Source: Promicromonospora sp. MEB111
GTDB lineage: Bacteria; Actinomycetota; Actinomycetes; Actinomycetales; Cellulomonadaceae
Direction of reading: 5' to 3'
Assembly: GCF_030209445.1 (NCBI RefSeq)
Contig: NZ_JARVSD010000014.1
Coordinates: forward strand, 248,001-312,000
Length of the DNA stretch: 64,000 nt
A program made the translations under genes and the position numbers. Positions 1 to 7,946 of the stretch are shown piece after piece; within the stretch, counting starts at the first letter, position 1; each line of letters begins with the position of its first letter. The notes beneath the pieces are model-generated. The model was not told the DNA's origin and searched no databases. It worked only from the letters and a program-made list of their open reading frames with translations.

Positions 1-729
1 GGCAAGGGTTTCGAGGTGGTCGGCGTGCACACGCCGGAGTTCGCCTTCGAGCGCGAGACGCGCAACGTGATCGCGGGTGCGAAGGACCTCGGCGTCACCT
101 ACCCGATCGCCCAGGACAACTCGTACGCGACCTGGACGGCGTACCGGAACCGGTACTGGCCCGCCCAGTACCTCATCGACGCCGACGGCACCGTGCGGCA
201 CATCCGCCTGGGCGAGGGCGGGTACCAGCGCACCGAGAACCTGATCCGCGAGCTGCTCGCCGACGCCAACCCCGGCGTCGAGCTGCCCGGGGCGACCACG
301 GTCCAGGACGCGACCCCGCTCGACGAGATCACGCCCGAGACGTACTTCTCCATCAAGCGCGTCATCAACTACTCGGGCGAGCCCCGGTACGCGGCGGGCC
401 GCCAGGAGTTCACGCTCGCGGCCGAGCAGGAGCAGGACACGTTCTCGCTCGGCGGCACGTGGGACGTCGACTTCGAGGGTGCGGAGGCGGTGTCCGACGA
501 CGCCCGCGTGCGCCTCGCGTACCGGTCGGCCGACGTCTTCGTGGTGCTCGGCGGCGAGGGGACCGTCAGGGCGACGGTCACGGCCGACGGCGAGGAACGG
601 ACCCGCGACATCGACGTCTCCGGGAACCCGCGGCTCCACCCGATCCTGGAGGGGGACGAGCCGACCGAGGGCCTCGTCGACCTGAGGGTGCCGGACGGCG
701 TGCAGGTCTTCACCATGACGTTCGGCTGA
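1..729 (+). CDS. DipZ/TlpA-like redoxin family protein, C-terminal part (partial)
   Basis: The reading frame is open from base 1, so the start lies outside the window; 242 codons are visible. The first ~85 residues look like the second half of a TlpA/AhpC-type thioredoxin fold (AQDNSYATWTAYRNRYWPAQ, then YLIDADGTVRHIRLGEGGY). The remaining ~150 residues resemble the beta-rich C-terminal domain that follows thioredoxin in mycobacterial DipZ. The CxxC active site and any CcdA-type membrane domain would be upstream and cannot be seen. If the assignment holds, the protein moves reducing equivalents to extracytoplasmic thiols. Family recognition is fair; the exact subfamily is inferred. Confidence 0.7.
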   Translation, partial: GKGFEVVGVHTPEFAFERETRNVIAGAKDLGVTYPIAQDNSYATWTAYRNRYWPAQYLIDADGTVRHIRLGEGGYQRTENLIRELLADANPGVELPGATTVQDATPLDEITPETYFSIKRVINYSGEPRYAAGRQEFTLAAEQEQDTFSLGGTWDVDFEGAEAVSDDARVRLAYRSADVFVVLGGEGTVRATVTADGEERTRDIDVSGNPRLHPILEGDEPTEGLVDLRVPDGVQVFTMTFG

Positions 730-776
730 CGGCGCCGGCCGTCCGCACACGCTTCGTGCCGTGCGGACGGCAGGGC

Positions 777-1178
777 TCAGGCTGCCGGGTGGACCAGCCG
801 CACGGTCTGGAGCACGTGCACGCACAGCTCGCCGGTCTCGTCGGTCACCCGGACCTCGACGAGCACCTGGCGGCTGCTCGCCCGGACGGGCACGGCCGTG
901 GCGGTGGCCTGCCCCGTCAGGGGGCGCAGGAAGTGCGTGGTCGAGTCGACGGTCGCCGGCAGGGCGCCCGGCCCGCCGTTGACGGACGCGCAGACGGCGG
1001 CGACCCCGTCCGCCAGGCCCATGAGGGCCCCGCCGTGCAGGCCGCCGCCGACCGTGGACAGCGGCTGGGAGTACGGCAGCCGTCCGACGACGGCCTCCGG
1101 CGTGATCCGGTCGAGCTCGACGCCGAGCGTCCTGACGAACGGTGCTGCGGCGTAGACGTCGTCCGCGGTCGGTGTCAT
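777..1178 (-). CDS. PaaI-type hotdog-fold thioesterase
   Basis: A 133-residue single hotdog domain of the usual length for PaaI/YbgC-like acyl-CoA thioesterases. The segment GGGLHGGALMGLADGVAAVC matches the conserved helix-entry motif (HGG, then an acidic residue a few positions later) of 4HBT proteins, followed by TTHFLRPLTG. It would hydrolyse an acyl- or aryl-CoA in the cytoplasm; the substrate is not evident. The ATG at 1178 is preferred to in-frame codons further upstream because those would run across the intergenic operator and into the divergent TetR gene. It is transcribed divergently from that regulator, which suggests it is the regulator's target. Confidence 0.8.
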   Translation of the reverse strand: MTPTADDVYAAAPFVRTLGVELDRITPEAVVGRLPYSQPLSTVGGGLHGGALMGLADGVAAVCASVNGGPGALPATVDSTTHFLRPLTGQATATAVPVRASSRQVLVEVRVTDETGELCVHVLQTVRLVHPAA

Positions 1179-1202
1179 GGGGATTCCTCTCGGTGCACGG
1201 TT

Positions 1203-1224
1203 GTAGAGATCTCTCTCTAGAGAC
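1203..1224. promoter_or_regulatory. Overlapping palindromes, probable TetR operator
   Basis: Two perfect 10-bp palindromes share one base: AGAGATCTCT (1205-1214) and TCTCTAGAGA (1214-1223). They lie between the divergent thioesterase and TetR genes, just upstream of where the -35 element for the TetR box at 1248 would fall. Assignment to this TetR protein is by position. Confidence 0.5.
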
Positions 1225-1247
1225 GGGACTCTAACGACGCGCTGCAG

Positions 1248-1253
1248 TACCGT
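1248..1253 (+). promoter_or_regulatory. -10 box, leaderless TetR gene
   Basis: TACCGT fits the actinobacterial TAnnnT consensus and ends 6 bases before the ATG at 1260, with no Shine-Dalgarno sequence between. The transcript probably begins at or beside the start codon. Confidence 0.5.
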
Positions 1254-1259
1254 CAACGC

Positions 1260-1832
1260 ATGGCCCGGCCCACCCACGACACCTCGACGATCCTCGACGC
1301 CGCGGGCCGGATCCTCGGCGAGGGCGGGCCGGCGAAGGTCACCATGGCGGCGGTCATCCGCGAGGCGGGCGTACCCAGCGGGTCGCTCTACTACCGGTTC
1401 CCGGACCGGCCCGCCCTGCTCGCGGCCCTGTGGAACAGCGCGATCGAGAGCTACCACCGGGACGCGTACCCGCTGTTCGAGGGGGATCCGGTCGAGGCGG
1501 CGGCCGCGCTCGCCGCGTACACCGTGCGGTGGTGCCAGGCCGAGCCGGCCCACGCGCACGCGCTTCTCGCGGGCCGCGCACGGTTCGAGGCCGAGGCCTG
1601 GCCCGAGGCCGCCCGCGACACCGAGGCGACGGAGAGCGCGCGCTGGAACGACGCGATCCGTGGGCTGACCCGGCGGGTCCGTGCCGAGACCTCGGTCTCG
1701 ACCACCGAGCTGCTCCTGGTCGTCGTCGATCTGCCCTACGCCGCGGTGCGGCGGTACCTGAGCGCCGGCAAGCCGATCCCGGCGGACCTCGCGGACGTGG
1801 TCGCGGGGATCGTCCGGACGTCGCTGCGCTGA
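1260..1832 (+). CDS. TetR/AcrR family transcriptional regulator
   Basis: 190 residues. The N-terminal TetR helix-turn-helix is clear: ILDAAGRILGEGGPAKVTMA, then VIREAGVPSGSLYYRFPDRP at about residues 35-55. The ligand-binding half is unremarkable and does not reveal an effector. The gene is divergent from a PaaI-type thioesterase with two short palindromes between them, so autoregulation plus control of the thioesterase is the simplest reading. The start at 1260 is supported by a TAnnnT box six bases upstream. Confidence 0.85.
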   Translation: MARPTHDTSTILDAAGRILGEGGPAKVTMAAVIREAGVPSGSLYYRFPDRPALLAALWNSAIESYHRDAYPLFEGDPVEAAAALAAYTVRWCQAEPAHAHALLAGRARFEAEAWPEAARDTEATESARWNDAIRGLTRRVRAETSVSTTELLLVVVDLPYAAVRRYLSAGKPIPADLADVVAGIVRTSLR

Positions 1833-1836
1833 GCGC

Positions 1837-2949
1837 TCAGTCGTTCGGCGGTGCTTCGAGCTCGAACTCCGCCACGTCGGTCGCGACTCCGTTGACCTGG
1901 AGCGTCACGGCATGCGGCCCCGGGTAGTAGCGGCGCGTGGTGATCGGCCGGAACGAGTGCTCCCGGCTGAGCTCGACCTGCTCGCCCGGGGCGAGCGTCC
2001 GGGTGGTCAGCTTGAACGTCTTCGCCGTCCGCGACCCGTTGGCCTTCCGGTGGTGCACCACGTAGTCGATGGCCAGCCGCGCCTCCTCGGCCCCGACGTT
2101 GCGCACCGCGGCCGTGAACCGGACCGCTCCGCCGAAGGGCACGCGGGCGGCGTCGAGCACCGGACCGTCGATCTCCAGCGTCGCGGGGCCGAACCCGAGC
2201 AGGCCCAGGGCGTCCGGGTCCCCGCGCTTGACCAGCGTGCGCAGCGCGTGCCGGACGAGGGCCGGCGTCGTGGGCGCGGGGTCCGCGAGCCAGCGGCCGG
2301 CCGTCGCGACCACGAGCCGCGGGTGGTCACGGCTGAGGTCGTTGAGGTGGTTGGCCACCGAACGGCGCACGTACTCGCTCTCGTCCCGGTAGAGGGCGTC
2401 GAGCACCGGCACCGTCACCCCGGGGCGGGCCAGGATCTCCGGCACCCGGACGGACCAGGGCAGGTACGGGCGGGTGCCCTCGCTGGCCAGGCGGCGCACG
2501 TCGACGTCGTCCGACCCGGCCCAGGCCGTGGCCGTGGCGAGGGCGCGGTCCAGGTCGTGCCGCAGCAGGGTCCGCACGGCGAACTCCGCGGTGAGCCGCC
2601 CGGTGAGGTCGGCCAGGAGCGCCATCGCGTCGTCGAACGCCGCGTCAGTGCCCTCCTCGACGGCCCGGGACGCGACGGCGCTCGTGACCGGCCAGATCAG
2701 CCAGCCACCGAACGGCTCCGCGCCGTCGCGCGCGGCGCGCACCACCGCGGCGAGGTCCGCGTAGGTGCCCGGCAGGTCGGCGAGCAGCGCGTCCCGCAGG
2801 AGGTCCGCCCGCTCGCGCAGCGTGAGGTCGGCGAGCCGGCCCGCGGTCGCCGGCAGCGCCCGCAGCGTGGCGTGCGGGGCGGACGCCCGGACCGCGCGGG
2901 TCAGGGTCGCGGCGGTGGTGTCGCTGATGAGCTCGTCGGCGAACGGCAT
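1837..2949 (-). CDS. alkC: DNA alkylation repair protein, AlkC type (HEAT-like repeats plus C-terminal Ig-like domain)
   Basis: 370 residues. The first ~250 are alpha-helical HEAT-like repeats typical of AlkC/AlkD glycosylases, with recognisable pieces GGWLIWPVTSAV, EGTRPYLPWSVRVPEIL and DESEYVRRSVANHLNDLSRD. The last ~110 residues change to beta structure (VRFTAAVRNVGAEEARLAID, HHRKANGSRTAKTFKL, FRPITTRRYYPG). That fits the Ig-like C-terminal domain I recall from one AlkC subclass. The family removes 3-methyladenine and related alkylated bases without base flipping. The gene stands alone, with an inverted repeat just upstream of its start. No Ada-type regulator is seen nearby. Confidence 0.8.
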   Translation of the reverse strand: MPFADELISDTTAATLTRAVRASAPHATLRALPATAGRLADLTLRERADLLRDALLADLPGTYADLAAVVRAARDGAEPFGGWLIWPVTSAVASRAVEEGTDAAFDDAMALLADLTGRLTAEFAVRTLLRHDLDRALATATAWAGSDDVDVRRLASEGTRPYLPWSVRVPEILARPGVTVPVLDALYRDESEYVRRSVANHLNDLSRDHPRLVVATAGRWLADPAPTTPALVRHALRTLVKRGDPDALGLLGFGPATLEIDGPVLDAARVPFGGAVRFTAAVRNVGAEEARLAIDYVVHHRKANGSRTAKTFKLTTRTLAPGEQVELSREHSFRPITTRRYYPGPHAVTLQVNGVATDVAEFELEAPPND

Positions 2950-2968
2950 GGAACTCCTTGCTCGGGAT

Positions 2969-3012
2969 GTGTCAGACGCTCAGGTCACTATGGTCACCTG
3001 AGCGTCTGACAC
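2969..3012. repeat. Palindromic element, TGTCAGACG family, copy 1
   Basis: Perfect 17-bp arms (GTGTCAGACGCTCAGGT at 2969-2985 and its complement at 2996-3012) around a 10-base loop. The same outer arm occurs at 7947 and 19364, and in reduced form at 43983. It sits downstream of the minus-strand ohr gene and its repeat array, and upstream of alkC. A terminator-like hairpin of a dispersed family is likely. Confidence 0.8.
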
Positions 3013-3030
3013 TGCCGTCAAGGTGCGGGC

Positions 3031-3308
3031 CTACGCTCTGCTCTTTTGTCGCTCGAGCCTGCGGTTCCGCTGCGGGCAGGTGCCTCGTTCCTCGGCCCCT
3101 ACCCTTCGCTGCACCTCCGGCTCAAGCTCTGCTTGTCGGTCGCCGGAGCCTGCGGTTCCGCTGCGGGCAGGTGCCTCGTTCCTCGGCCCCTACCCTTCGC
3201 TGCACCTCCGGCTCAAGCTCTGCTTGTCGGTCGCCGGAGCCTGCGGTTTCGCTGCGGGCAGGTGCCTCGTTCCTCGGCCCCTACCCTTCGCTGCACCTCC
3301 GGCTCAAG
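3031..3308. repeat. Tandem array A: three copies of a 91-bp repeat
   Basis: Three near-identical units begin (GAGCCTGCGG) at 3055, 3146 and 3237, a period of exactly 91 bp. Each carries GCAGGTGCCTCGTTCCTCGG, then GCTGCACCTCCGGCTC. Complementary pieces (GAGCC with GGCTC, GGTGC with GCACC) let each unit fold. Units 1 and 2 match closely; unit 3 has a C-to-T change. The last unit ends in GGCTCA, whose TCA is the stop codon of the minus-strand ohr gene at 3304-3306. Related array B lies at 34331-34581. Confidence 0.9.
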
Positions 3309-3732
3309 CGACGGTCGCGTCGACCGTGACCTCGATGTTGCCGCGGGTCGCGTTCGAGTACGGGCAGACCGCGTGCGCGGCCTCGACCAGCCCGTCGGCG
3401 GTGGCCTGGTCCACGCCGGAGAGCTCGACGTGCAGCGCGGCGCTCAGGTTGAACGCACCGCCGTCCCCGGGGTGGATGCTCACCTCGGCGACCACGGCGG
3501 AGTCGCTGACCGTGACCTTCTTCGCGGCGGCGACGGCCTTGAGCGCGCTGTGGAAGCACGAGGCCCAGCCCGCGGCGAACAGCTGCTCGGGGTTGGTGGC
3601 GCCGCCCGGGCCGCCCATGTCGGCGGGGATCGCCAGCTTGAGGTCCAGCAGGCCGTCGTCGCTCACCGCGCGGCCTCCCGCGCGGCCGTCGCCGGTGGAC
3701 GTCGCGACGGCGGTGTAGATGCTGTCAGCCAT
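3304..3732 (-). CDS. ohr: Organic hydroperoxide resistance protein (OsmC/Ohr family)
   Basis: 142 residues, the normal Ohr length. The two redox cysteines are in ASCFHS (Cys59) and AVCPYS (Cys123), with the NPEQLFAAGWASCF signature and Arg17/Arg21 in the N-terminal region. Ohr reduces organic hydroperoxides using dihydrolipoyl- or thiol-derived electrons in the cytoplasm. The start is the ATG at 3732. A 24-bp palindrome 45 bp upstream shares a 10-mer with the promoter of the neighbouring TetR gene, so regulation by that TetR rather than a MarR-type OhrR is likely. The stop codon is supplied by the edge of repeat array A. Confidence 0.92.
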   Translation of the reverse strand: MADSIYTAVATSTGDGRAGGRAVSDDGLLDLKLAIPADMGGPGGATNPEQLFAAGWASCFHSALKAVAAAKKVTVSDSAVVAEVSIHPGDGGAFNLSAALHVELSGVDQATADGLVEAAHAVCPYSNATRGNIEVTVDATVA

Positions 3733-3776
3733 GGGATGCGCTCCTTCTCGAGGCCGGGAACCGACCGTTCCGACCA

Positions 3777-3800
3777 TGTAGACGAACTAGTACGTCTACA
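3777..3800. promoter_or_regulatory. Operator palindrome upstream of ohr
   Basis: Inverted arms TGTAGACG (3777-3784) and CGTCTACA (3793-3800) flank AACTAGTA, which is itself nearly symmetric. The 10-mer GTAGACGAAC (3778-3787) recurs as its complement at 4562-4571 in front of the adjacent TetR gene. Confidence 0.65.
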
Positions 3801-3833
3801 TTAGCACCCGAACCGGCCGGCACAAGCAACCGA

Positions 3834-3879
3834 CGACGAGAGCCCGCCGCCACGGTGAGGTGGCGACGGGCTCTCGTCG
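3834..3879 (-). terminator. Rho-independent type terminator after the TetR gene
   Basis: Long hairpin: CGACGAGAGCCCG (3834-3846) pairs with CGGGCTCTCGTCG (3867-3879) and is extended inward by CCGCCAC/GTGGCG. It lies between the 3' end of the TetR gene and the ohr operator, which separates the two transcription units. Confidence 0.75.
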
Positions 3880-3907
3880 GGTCCGGGCGGATCCGGAGCG
3901 GGTGCGG

Positions 3908-4492
3908 CTACACGCGCGAACCGGCGGCCTGACCTGCGTCGATGACGGCGAAGATCGCGCGCTCCAGGGCGCTGCCGACGCGGGCGGGGTCGTCCAGGTA
4001 GCCCGACAGCATGGCGCCGTCGCGCAGCATCATCAGCTCGTCGGCCGCCTGCTCGGCGTCGGCCACGCCCAGCCCGGCGGCCATCGCGGCGAAGGTCTGC
4101 CGGTACCAGGTGCGGTGCTCGGCCACCACCTTGCGGACCTCGCTGCCGGGCTCGGCGTACTCGGCCGCCGCGTTGATGAACGAGCAGCCCCGGAAGCCGG
4201 GCTTGCAGGCCTCGGTGCCGACGCTCGCGGCGAACCGGCGGAGCGCCTCGGCGTCACCGGCGGACGCGCGCAGCCCGTCGAGCGCGCCGCGCTCCCAGGC
4301 CGCCTGCCGCTCCAGGTAGGCCACGACCAGGGTGTCCTTGGTCCGGAAGTGGCGGTAGAACGTGACCTTGGTGATCCCGGCGCGCTCGATGATCTTGTCC
4401 GCGCTGACCGCCCGGATCCCGTGGGCGTAGAACAGCTCGGTGGCCGCGTCGAGGATGCGGTCCCGGGTGGATGGGGCCGACGTCGTGCTCAT
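3908..4492 (-). CDS. TetR/AcrR family regulator, probable regulator of ohr
   Basis: 194 residues. The N-terminal HTH spans DRILDAATELFYAHGIRAVS to ITKVTFYRHFRTKDTLVVAY. The effector domain contains two cysteines close together, Cys96 and Cys103 (EACKPGFRGCSF), which could sense oxidants. The promoter region has GTCTAC at 4538 and the 10-mer GTTCGTCTAC at 4562-4571; the latter is the complement of a half of the ohr operator. Control of itself and ohr is inferred from this shared site. A hairpin terminator follows the gene. Confidence 0.85.
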   Translation of the reverse strand: MSTTSAPSTRDRILDAATELFYAHGIRAVSADKIIERAGITKVTFYRHFRTKDTLVVAYLERQAAWERGALDGLRASAGDAEALRRFAASVGTEACKPGFRGCSFINAAAEYAEPGSEVRKVVAEHRTWYRQTFAAMAAGLGVADAEQAADELMMLRDGAMLSGYLDDPARVGSALERAIFAVIDAGQAAGSRV

Positions 4493-4561
4493 GTGCGCAC
4501 CTGCCTTCGTACTCGTTCCGACGATCTGAGGAGAAGAGTCTACCCGGAGGTGTACTGACGG

Positions 4562-4571
4562 GTTCGTCTAC
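4562..4571. promoter_or_regulatory. Candidate TetR half-site shared with the ohr operator
   Basis: GTTCGTCTAC is the exact complement of 3778-3787 in the ohr operator. A further GTCTAC lies at 4538-4543, 28 bp away, upstream of the TetR start codon. Confidence 0.45.
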
Positions 4572-4621
4572 CTCGGTCGGCCCACACCCCGTGGTTTCAC
4601 TTCGCCGCCCGGTGGGGGAGA

Positions 4622-6259
4622 ATGGCACCCGTGGTTATCCGGAACGCCCGATTCGTCCCGCACCACCGACCTGCGTCCGCCGCGGCTCTGCTCGCGGTCG
4701 GCGCCCTTCTCCTGGCCGGTTGTACCGTGCCGACGGCTGAGGGCGATGACGGCAAGACGGGGGAGAAGTTCCAGGTCAGGGACCCCTCCGGGCCGGCCCT
4801 GGTGCTCGACTCGACCGACCCCGCCGAGCTGGCCCTGACGGCGAGCCAGGCCTTCTTCCACGCCTCCCCGATCGCGGTCATCGCCTCGGCTGACGACGTC
4901 GACGCGCGCGCGACCGCCGCGGCCACCGGCGCCGCCGTCACCGCGCCGGTCCTGCTGACCGACGGTGGCGTCTCGGACACCAACGTCGTGGCCGAGCTCG
5001 AACGGCTCGGGGCGGACACGGTCGTCGTCGTCGGCGACGAGCAGGCCGTCGCGGACGTGGGGCCGGCCGCGGGCAAGGCCGACGTGGTCCGCTTCGACCC
5101 GGGCGCGCTGAGCGCGGCCGCGGAGGCCGCGGCCTCCGCGGGGAAGGGCGACGCGGGGAAGGGCGACGCGGACAAGCAGGACGACGCCAAGGTCGAGCTG
5201 CCGACCGCCGACCGCCTGCACGCGGCAGACCTGGACGGGCTGCGCGCGAAGATCCCCGACGTCACCGACCCGGAGCTGCTGCAGGAGATCCTCGTCGCCG
5301 TCGACCCGAAGCCGGGGCAGGAGGCCGCCATCGGTACCGCCCTGGCGGCCGGCGCCGTGCCGGTCGAGGTGCCCGGCGGCGACGTCGCGGCACACGCGGG
5401 CACCGTCGAGACCATCCGTGCCCTCAAGCCGCTCGGCGTGGTCGGGATCGGCGCCGAGTTCGGCGCCGCGGAGGACCTGGGCTGGCAGGTCGCCGTGGCG
5501 ACGTCGGGCGCGACGCTGCCGGACGGATCGCTGCAGCTCTTCCCGGGCCGCTACATCTCGACGTCGTACACCGTGCCGGCCGGCATCGCGGACCCGGCGG
5601 CGGACGCCGTCCGCGCCGTGAACGCGGCCGCCACGAACGGCGAGGTGCTGGGCGGTTCGCCCCTGGTGACCGTCACGGCGAGCGTGCGGTCGAGCGCGCC
5701 GGGCGAGGACGGCGACTACGTGGACGAGCAGCCGCTGGAGCTGCTCACGCCCGCGGTCGAGGCGATCCGTGACGCCGGGCAGATCGTGCTGCTCGACGTC
5801 GCGCCCGGCGTCCAGCCGCTCGCGGCGCAGCTCGACGACCTCGAACCGCTGCTGACGCGACCGGGTGTCGGCCTGTCCGTGCACCCCGAGTTCCGCGTCG
5901 CGGGCAACGGCGCGGAGTCGGGGTCCGTCCCCGTGGCGGAGCTCCAGGAGGTCGTGGACCGGCTCGCCAGGATCGCCACCGCGCAGGGGCTGCCGCAGAT
6001 CATGCTGGAGGTGCACCAGTCCACCGCGACATCCGTCGTGGACCGGGCGGCCCTGCGGATCCCGTCGCAGGTCGCGGTGGTCTTCACCGCGGCGGGCCCG
6101 GCCGCGGGCCAGGCGACGGCCGGCGGCGTCTGGGCCGACGTCGCGAACGACCTGCCCGCCCACGCGGTGCTCGGCTGGTCCGCGCCGAGCGAGGTGCCCG
6201 CCGACGCGACGAGCATCCTGCCCACCGAACCGCTCCTGGGCCTGGTCTCCGCCGGCTGA
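4622..6259 (+). CDS. Lipoprotein with cell-wall-binding-repeat-2-like domain
   Basis: 545 residues. A lipoprotein signal peptide is clear: ALLAVGALLLAGC, with the lipobox cysteine near residue 35. Residues ~60-165 resemble CWB2 repeats, for example PVLLTDGGVSDTNVVAELER followed by LGADTVVVVGDEQAV. The rest (~180-540) has no family I recognise. An acidic, lysine-rich low-complexity stretch (GKGDAGKGDADKQDDAK) lies near residue 175. It is likely a surface protein touching the wall. The start could instead be the GTG at 4631, since GAGAAT at 4618-4623 would then act as a -10 box with a 7-base gap. The GH20 gene follows after 48 bp. Confidence 0.75.
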   Translation: MAPVVIRNARFVPHHRPASAAALLAVGALLLAGCTVPTAEGDDGKTGEKFQVRDPSGPALVLDSTDPAELALTASQAFFHASPIAVIASADDVDARATAAATGAAVTAPVLLTDGGVSDTNVVAELERLGADTVVVVGDEQAVADVGPAAGKADVVRFDPGALSAAAEAAASAGKGDAGKGDADKQDDAKVELPTADRLHAADLDGLRAKIPDVTDPELLQEILVAVDPKPGQEAAIGTALAAGAVPVEVPGGDVAAHAGTVETIRALKPLGVVGIGAEFGAAEDLGWQVAVATSGATLPDGSLQLFPGRYISTSYTVPAGIADPAADAVRAVNAAATNGEVLGGSPLVTVTASVRSSAPGEDGDYVDEQPLELLTPAVEAIRDAGQIVLLDVAPGVQPLAAQLDDLEPLLTRPGVGLSVHPEFRVAGNGAESGSVPVAELQEVVDRLARIATAQGLPQIMLEVHQSTATSVVDRAALRIPSQVAVVFTAAGPAAGQATAGGVWADVANDLPAHAVLGWSAPSEVPADATSILPTEPLLGLVSAG

Positions 6260-6307
6260 ACCTGCGAAACTGCGGGCATCCATCGGAGCGAAGGGGCCCT
6301 AACAATC

Positions 6308-7936
6308 GTGACCACCGTGAGCAGCGGCGCGGCCGTCGTCGCCGACGCCGTCATCCCCGTACCTGTCGAGCTCGTAGCGGGCGAGGGGGTGCTGGACCTC
6401 AGGTCCGTCACCGTGCACGCGCCCGACGCCGTGACCGAGCGCCTCGCGGGTGAGCTGCTCACGAGCGCGGGCGCCTCGGTCGTGGCGGACGGCGCCACGG
6501 CTGTCACGCTGACCGTCGACCCCGCCGCGGGTCCCGAGGGATCGCGGAACTCCGAGCGCTACACGCTCACGGTGACCGCCGAGGGCGTGTCCGTCGCGGC
6601 TCCCGAGCGCTCCGGCCTGCTGCACGGCGTCCGGACCCTGCGGCAGCTTGCCAACGCGGGCCGGTTCGGCGCGGACGGCGACGGCGGGGCGACGGACGTG
6701 CCGCTCGAGGTGCGCGCCGTCGTCGTGCGGGACGAGCCGCGGTTCGGCTGGCGCGGGCTGTCGTTCGACGTGGTGCGGCACTGGTTCGGGCCCGCGGACC
6801 TGCGGGCGGTCGTGGACCTCGTGGGCTCGTACAAGATGAACCGGCTGCACCTGCACCTGTCCGACGACCAGGGCTGGCGGCTGGAGATCCCGTCCCGCCC
6901 CGCGCTCACGGAGAAGTCGTCGCAGGGCGCCGTGTCGGGCGCGACCGGCGGGTTCCTCACCGCCGACGAGTACCGCGAGCTGCAGGAGTACGCGGCCGAG
7001 CGGGAGATCGTGATCGTCCCGGAGATCGACGTCCCCGGGCACGTCAACGCGGCGACCCACGCCTACGGTGAGCTCACGCCGTCGGGCGAGGCCACCGACG
7101 CCTACGACGGGATCGAGGTGGGCTTCTCGAAGCTGCACTTCGACCTGCCCACCACCGAACCGTTCCTGCGGGACGTGTTCACCGATGTCGCGCGCATGAC
7201 GCTGGGGCCGTGGGTGCACTTCGGCGGCGACGAGGTGCTGGTGATGCAGCCCGAGGAGTTCGGCCGGTTCGTGGTGCTGTGCCAGGAGATCATCGCGGGC
7301 GCGGGCAAGGTCCCGGTGGCCTGGCAGGAGGCGGCCGGCTCGGCGCACGGCGACCAGGCGGCCGTGGCGGCGCTGGCCGGGGCAGAGGCCGGCTCGGGTC
7401 CTGGCTCCGGTTCCGGTTCCGACGCCGACGACGACGCCCCGGCGGGCCACGCCGGCACTCCCGGCGGCGAGGCGCCCGTCCTGGTGGAGCCTGGCACGGT
7501 GCTGCAGTACTGGGACACCCGGCCCGACCCGGCGCCGTTCCTGCGCGCCGCGCAGGCCGGCGCGAGGTTCGTGATGTCGCCGGCCGACCGGGCCTACCTC
7601 GACATGAAGTACACGCCGGAGCACCCGCTGGGCCAGCAGTGGGCCGCGTTCGTCGAGCTGCACGACTCCTACGACTGGGACCCGGCGGCCCTCATCGAGG
7701 GGCTGCCCGAGTCGGCGATCGAGGGGGTGTCGGCCGCGGTCTGGACCGAGACCCTGCTGAACCGCGACCACCTGTTCTCGATGCTGCTGCCCCGGCTCGC
7801 GGCGGTGGCCGAGGCCGCCTGGTCGCAGCCCGGCGCCAAGGACTGGGAGTCGTTCCGCCGGCGGATCGCCGTCGAGGCGGGTGCCTGGCGGCGCGACGGC
7901 GCCAGCTACCACCCCACGCCCCAGATCGACTGGTAG
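6308..7936 (+). CDS. Beta-N-acetylhexosaminidase, glycoside hydrolase family 20
   Basis: 542 residues. An N-terminal GH20b-type domain is followed by the catalytic barrel from ~residue 150 (RFGWRGLSFDVVRHWFGPAD, NRLHLHLSDDQGWR). The catalytic pair is in HFGGDEV (Asp308-Glu309). It removes terminal GlcNAc or GalNAc from chitooligosaccharides, muropeptides or glycans. No signal peptide is visible, so it appears cytoplasmic and would act on imported oligosaccharides. A Gly/Ser/Asp-rich insert (~residues 358-390) interrupts the barrel and is probably a surface loop. The GTG at 6308 follows a modest GGAGCGAAGG ribosome site. Confidence 0.93.
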   Translation: MTTVSSGAAVVADAVIPVPVELVAGEGVLDLRSVTVHAPDAVTERLAGELLTSAGASVVADGATAVTLTVDPAAGPEGSRNSERYTLTVTAEGVSVAAPERSGLLHGVRTLRQLANAGRFGADGDGGATDVPLEVRAVVVRDEPRFGWRGLSFDVVRHWFGPADLRAVVDLVGSYKMNRLHLHLSDDQGWRLEIPSRPALTEKSSQGAVSGATGGFLTADEYRELQEYAAEREIVIVPEIDVPGHVNAATHAYGELTPSGEATDAYDGIEVGFSKLHFDLPTTEPFLRDVFTDVARMTLGPWVHFGGDEVLVMQPEEFGRFVVLCQEIIAGAGKVPVAWQEAAGSAHGDQAAVAALAGAEAGSGPGSGSGSDADDDAPAGHAGTPGGEAPVLVEPGTVLQYWDTRPDPAPFLRAAQAGARFVMSPADRAYLDMKYTPEHPLGQQWAAFVELHDSYDWDPAALIEGLPESAIEGVSAAVWTETLLNRDHLFSMLLPRLAAVAEAAWSQPGAKDWESFRRRIAVEAGAWRRDGASYHPTPQIDW

Positions 7937-7946
7937 TCCCCGCACG

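Noticed and set aside
3031-3308. CRISPR array
   Set aside because: The whole 91-bp unit is repeated with no unique spacers and there are no cas genes.
3046-3804. Open frames running through the 91-bp repeat array
   Set aside because: The period of 91 is not a multiple of three, so each unit is read in a different frame; coding use is not credible.
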